A stretch of DNA of 13,688 nucleotides from an uncultured Elusimicrobiales bacterium (lineage in GTDB: Bacteria > Elusimicrobiota > Elusimicrobia > Elusimicrobiales > Elusimicrobiaceae), in assembly GCA_910576915.1 (NCBI GenBank), contig CAJTJT010000023.1, forward strand, positions 1-13,688, in the 5' to 3' direction. Shown here piece by piece: positions 11,867 to 13,688 of the stretch. The translations under genes were made by a program, and so were the position numbers. The notes under the pieces were generated by a model. The model did not search any database. It was not told the DNA's origin and saw nothing but the letters and a program-made list of their open reading frames with translations. The number at the start of each line of letters is the position of its first letter. Position 1 is the stretch's first letter.

Positions 11867-13114
11867 TTATTCCCCCTTGGTTTTTTTGAGTCGGTCGATA
11901 AGGGCGGCTTCTTTGCCGAGCGTCCCGGGGTTAAAGAATTTGACGGGCGACGGCATATAAAGCTGTTTGACGTAGTGGTTCGGATAGTCGTGCGCGTATT
12001 TGTAGCCGCGGTTTTTGCCGCCGGAGCGCAAATGGTCCGGTACCGGGCGGTAGCGCCCTTCGCGCACTTCCTGCAGGGCGGCGTCCACGGCCAGATAGGC
12101 GGAGTTGCTCTTGGGGCAGCAGGCCACGTAAATGGCCGCGTGGGCCAGGGGAATACGCACTTCCGGCATCCCCAGTTCTTCGGCCGCCTGAAACGCGGCT
12201 TGGGCAATCATTAGCGCGGCGGGTTCGGCAAGGCCGACGTCCTCGCTCGCGCAGATTAAAATGCGCCGCGCGATAAAACGCGGGTCTTCGCCGCTTTCCA
12301 GCATACGCGCGAGCCAGTAGACGGCCGCGTCCGGGTCCGAGCCGCGCATCGATTTAATAAAAGCGGAAATAATATCGTAATGTTCGTCGCCTTTTTTATC
12401 GTAATTTAAGTGGCGGCGCTGGATGCACTCTTTGGAGGTTTCCAGGTCGATGTGCTTTTTGCCGTCGTCGGACGGCTTGGTGGTAACGAACGCCAGTTCG
12501 GCGGCGTTGAGCATTTTACGGCTGTCGCCGTTAGCCTGGGTGATAAAATAGTCCGCGGCATCTTCGTCGATAACGGCGTTTTCTTTTTCGGCGGCGCGCG
12601 TTAAAATTTTGAGTAAATCTTTGTCGCCAAGCGGTTTAAATTCAAATACAGAAAAGCGGGATAACAGCGCAGTGTTGATGTAAAAATACGGGTTTTCGGT
12701 GGTAATGCCGATTAAAATAATGTCGCCCCGTTCCACGGACGGCAAAAGCACGTCCTGCTGGGTTTTGTTAAAGTGGTGGATTTCGTCCAAAATAACAAGC
12801 GTGCGTTTTTGGTCGAACGTCGGCGTGCGGGCGCGGTCTTTGGCTTCGGCCAACACTTTTTTGATGTCCGCCACGCCGGCGGCCGCGGCGTTAAGTTCCA
12901 CGGTGTACGCCTGCGTGCGCGAAGCAATATACCGCGCCGTGGCGGTTTTGCCGCACCCGGGGGGGCCGAAGAACACGGCGGATTTAACCATATCCGCTTC
13001 CAGCAGACGGCGCAGCATTTTGCCTTCGCCGAGCAGATGGTGTTGTCCGGCGAAGTCTTCAAGCTTTTTGGGCGCTTGGCGCGCGGCCAGCGGGATATTG
13101 GTTTCTTCTTGCAT
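11867..13114 (-). CDS. rarA: Replication-associated recombination protein A (RarA/MgsA, AAA+ ATPase)
   Basis: RarA is a clamp-loader-like AAA+ ATPase (human WRNIP1, yeast Mgs1 homologue) that acts at stalled replication forks and binds SSB and duplex ends. With ATG 13114 it has 415 residues. Visible are the N-terminal PLAARQAPKKLEDFAGQHHLLG segment, Walker A GPPGCGKT (50-57), Walker B LVILDEIHHF (106-115), sensor 1 GITTENP (137-143), the arginine finger in LLSR (153), and the C-terminal tetramerisation region with SMRGSDPDAAVYWLARM and YKYAHDYPNHY. The start 13114 lies 4 bp after the zapA stop without a clear ribosome-binding site, so it is probably translationally coupled. An in-frame TTG at 13138 would overlap zapA by 20 nt and adds no conserved residues. 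It is the second gene of the five-gene minus-strand operon. Confidence 0.95.
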   Translation of the reverse strand: MQEETNIPLAARQAPKKLEDFAGQHHLLGEGKMLRRLLEADMVKSAVFFGPPGCGKTATARYIASRTQAYTVELNAAAAGVADIKKVLAEAKDRARTPTFDQKRTLVILDEIHHFNKTQQDVLLPSVERGDIILIGITTENPYFYINTALLSRFSVFEFKPLGDKDLLKILTRAAEKENAVIDEDAADYFITQANGDSRKMLNAAELAFVTTKPSDDGKKHIDLETSKECIQRRHLNYDKKGDEHYDIISAFIKSMRGSDPDAAVYWLARMLESGEDPRFIARRILICASEDVGLAEPAALMIAQAAFQAAEELGMPEVRIPLAHAAIYVACCPKSNSAYLAVDAALQEVREGRYRPVPDHLRSGGKNRGYKYAHDYPNHYVKQLYMPSPVKFFNPGTLGKEAALIDRLKKTKGE

Positions 13115-13118
13115 AAAA

Positions 13119-13415
13119 TTATTTTTGGGGCGTATCAAGCGCAGTTTGCAATTTTACGATTAAGTCGTTCACGCGGGATTCTTCTTCTTGGCGTTTGCCG
13201 CCTTCGTTTTGAGTTTGCAGGTAGGCTTTGGCCGCAAAGTGCAGCGCGGCCATGAGGGCTTGTTTTAAGGTGTCAATTTCGCCCTCTTCCTGCAGTTCCG
13301 CCATGTATTTTTCCACGGAGGCCGCCAAATCGGCAATTTCCACCATACCCAGGCCTTTGGCCTCAATATCAATGGGAATGCGTTTGATTTCTACTTGAAC
13401 GATGTCTTTTGCCAT
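13119..13415 (-). CDS. zapA: Cell division protein ZapA
   Basis: ZapA is a small cytoplasmic protein that crosslinks FtsZ protofilaments at the Z-ring. The 98-residue product has the family layout: an N-terminal beta-hairpin with VQVEIKRIPIDIEAKG, the helix MVEIADLAASVEKYMAEL, then a long helix through KQALMAALHFAAKAYLQTQNEGG that would form the dimer coiled coil. Identification rests on pattern and size, and short coiled-coil proteins are less certain than enzymes. It heads the operon. TACAAT (13429-13424) ends 8 nt before the ATG, and no Shine-Dalgarno is present, so the mRNA is probably leaderless. Confidence 0.85.
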   Translation of the reverse strand: MAKDIVQVEIKRIPIDIEAKGLGMVEIADLAASVEKYMAELQEEGEIDTLKQALMAALHFAAKAYLQTQNEGGKRQEEESRVNDLIVKLQTALDTPQK

Positions 13416-13423
13416 ATATTGGT

Positions 13424-13429
13424 ATTGTA
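13424..13429 (-). promoter_or_regulatory. -10 box of the zapA-rarA-xseA-xseB-tlyA operon
   Basis: TACAAT (5/6) on the minus strand ends 8 nt before the zapA ATG at 13415. There is no purine-rich ribosome-binding site between it and the ATG, and no recognisable -35 at 16-18 nt. Confidence 0.45.
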
Positions 13430-13448
13430 GCTTTTTTAATGTTGGTTG

Positions 13449-13563
13449 TGGGCGACGTTCCCTAGCCTTCCTATATCGTAAGTTTGCGTCTTGTTCAAAA
13501 CAGTGTGGCCCAAACTAATCAGAAGAGCGCGGGTCCTCGCCGGACGGGCAACTGGGGAGCCCA
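13449..13563. other. Unassigned non-coding segment with rod-like folding potential
   Basis: A contiguous block at 13543-13563 can pair with two separate upstream blocks. GACG/AACT (13543-13546, 13550-13553) pairs with AGTT/CGTC (13481-13484, 13487-13490). GGGGA/GCCCA (13554-13558, 13559-13563) pairs with TTCCC (13458-13462) and TGGGC (13449-13453). A small GTCC...GGAC hairpin sits near the apex. The strand is undetermined, and neither a promoter nor a U-tract clearly defines a gene. It lies upstream of zapA, a neighbourhood where 6S RNA occurs in other bacteria, but I cannot match a 6S consensus. Confidence 0.22.
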
Positions 13564-13574
13564 TGCTCTGGGTC

Positions 13575-13602
13575 TTGATTTGTTTTTTTTTTTTGATACC
13601 TT
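13575..13602 (+). promoter_or_regulatory. Third poly-T-spacer promoter
   Basis: -35 TTGATT (13575-13580), a 16-nt spacer with T12 (13583-13594) and GA, and -10 TACCTT (13597-13602) with an extended TGA. The 17-nt G-T12-GATA core matches the two pilin promoters exactly, and GTCTTGA precedes it as in the pilin 2 copy. It points to the right, away from zapA, so it should drive a transcript starting near 13609. Confidence 0.55.
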
Positions 13603-13608
13603 GGGTAA

Positions 13609-13688
13609 GAGGAGGAGGCTGGCCGACTACACCCCGCACTGCTTACCCTGAAATAAGCCCCAGAAGAGATTTCCCGGCCAGTCCCTCC
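13609..13688 (+). ncRNA. 5' part of a putative structured non-coding RNA or leader (runs off the window)
   Basis: Downstream of the third poly-T promoter there is no ATG in 80 nt. GGAGG-CTGGCC (13614-13624) can pair with GGCCAG-TC-CCTCC (13676-13688), an 11-bp helix with a 2-nt bulge. It encloses a hairpin, GCTTA (13641-13645) with TAAGC (13654-13658). GGGTAAG (13603-13609) also complements CTTACCC (13642-13648), but it is probably at or upstream of the start site. It could be a stable RNA or a 5' UTR. No 6S, RNase P, SRP or tmRNA signature is complete within the visible part. Confidence 0.35.

Noticed and set aside
13115..13138. TTG start for rarA at 13138
   Set aside because: It overlaps zapA by 20 nt, has no ribosome-binding site, and encodes no conserved residues. 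ATG 13114 gives the usual N-terminus.
13441..13688. 6S, RNase P, SRP or tmRNA gene in the right-hand non-coding region
   Set aside because: I compared remembered consensus motifs on both strands. The RNase P P4 motif, the SRP GGAAGGAAGCAGC-type loop, and the tmRNA tRNA-like ends are absent. A GGCCAGTCCC match to 6S is too short and misplaced. I kept it only as an unidentified RNA candidate.

Overview
The window comes from a bacterial chromosome. The best guess is a member of the Elusimicrobiota, probably a gut lineage. This rests on two tandem prepilin genes with the GFTLIELLVVVLIIGILSAV-type N-terminus and a conserved C-terminal cysteine region, which resembles the expanded pilin families of that phylum. 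It also rests on a DAP-type MurE and on moderately GC-rich housekeeping genes. No phylogenetic search was run, so the phylum is an inference.

Layout. 1-105: an unassigned GC-rich hairpin, an intrinsic terminator, and the uvrB promoter. 106-2723 (+): uvrB and a small, divergent biotin-protein-ligase-like gene, closed by a bidirectional terminator. 2782-3147 (-): a stand-alone CheY-like receiver, divergent from 3190-4496 (+), which holds a short tilS translationally coupled to a Qnr/McbG-type pentapeptide-repeat gene. 4497-5276 (-): a TIGR02757-type HhH-GPD-like gene, whose stop codon directly abuts that of the pentapeptide gene and which diverges from 5311-8152 (+), murE-murD. 8153-9647: a type IV pilin locus of two prepilin genes. 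Each is preceded by a poly-T-spacer promoter and a roughly 110-bp repeat-like element with GTCAT...ATGAC ends. 9648-13415 (-): a tight five-gene operon, zapA-rarA-xseA-xseB-tlyA, covering division, replication-fork repair, exonuclease VII and rRNA methylation. 13416-13688: non-coding, with a third copy of the poly-T promoter apparently driving a structured transcript that runs off the window.

Two genome-level signals stand out. First, three promoters share an exact 17-nt core, G-T12-GATA, with TTG at a fixed -35 offset and a TANNNT -10 box. Two serve pilins and one serves a putative non-coding RNA. The 16-bp spacer is therefore mostly a homopolymer, and in one case the same T-tract is also the U-tract of the upstream gene's terminator. 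Second, nearly every operon-leading housekeeping gene has a -10-like hexamer ending only 6-8 nt before its ATG and no convincing Shine-Dalgarno sequence. This pattern fits leaderless transcripts, whereas operon-internal genes mostly carry purine-rich ribosome-binding sites.

The housekeeping genes themselves (uvrB, tilS, murE, murD, rarA, xseA, xseB, tlyA, zapA) look intact and ordinary. The accessory interest lies in the pilin region and the right-hand non-coding segment.
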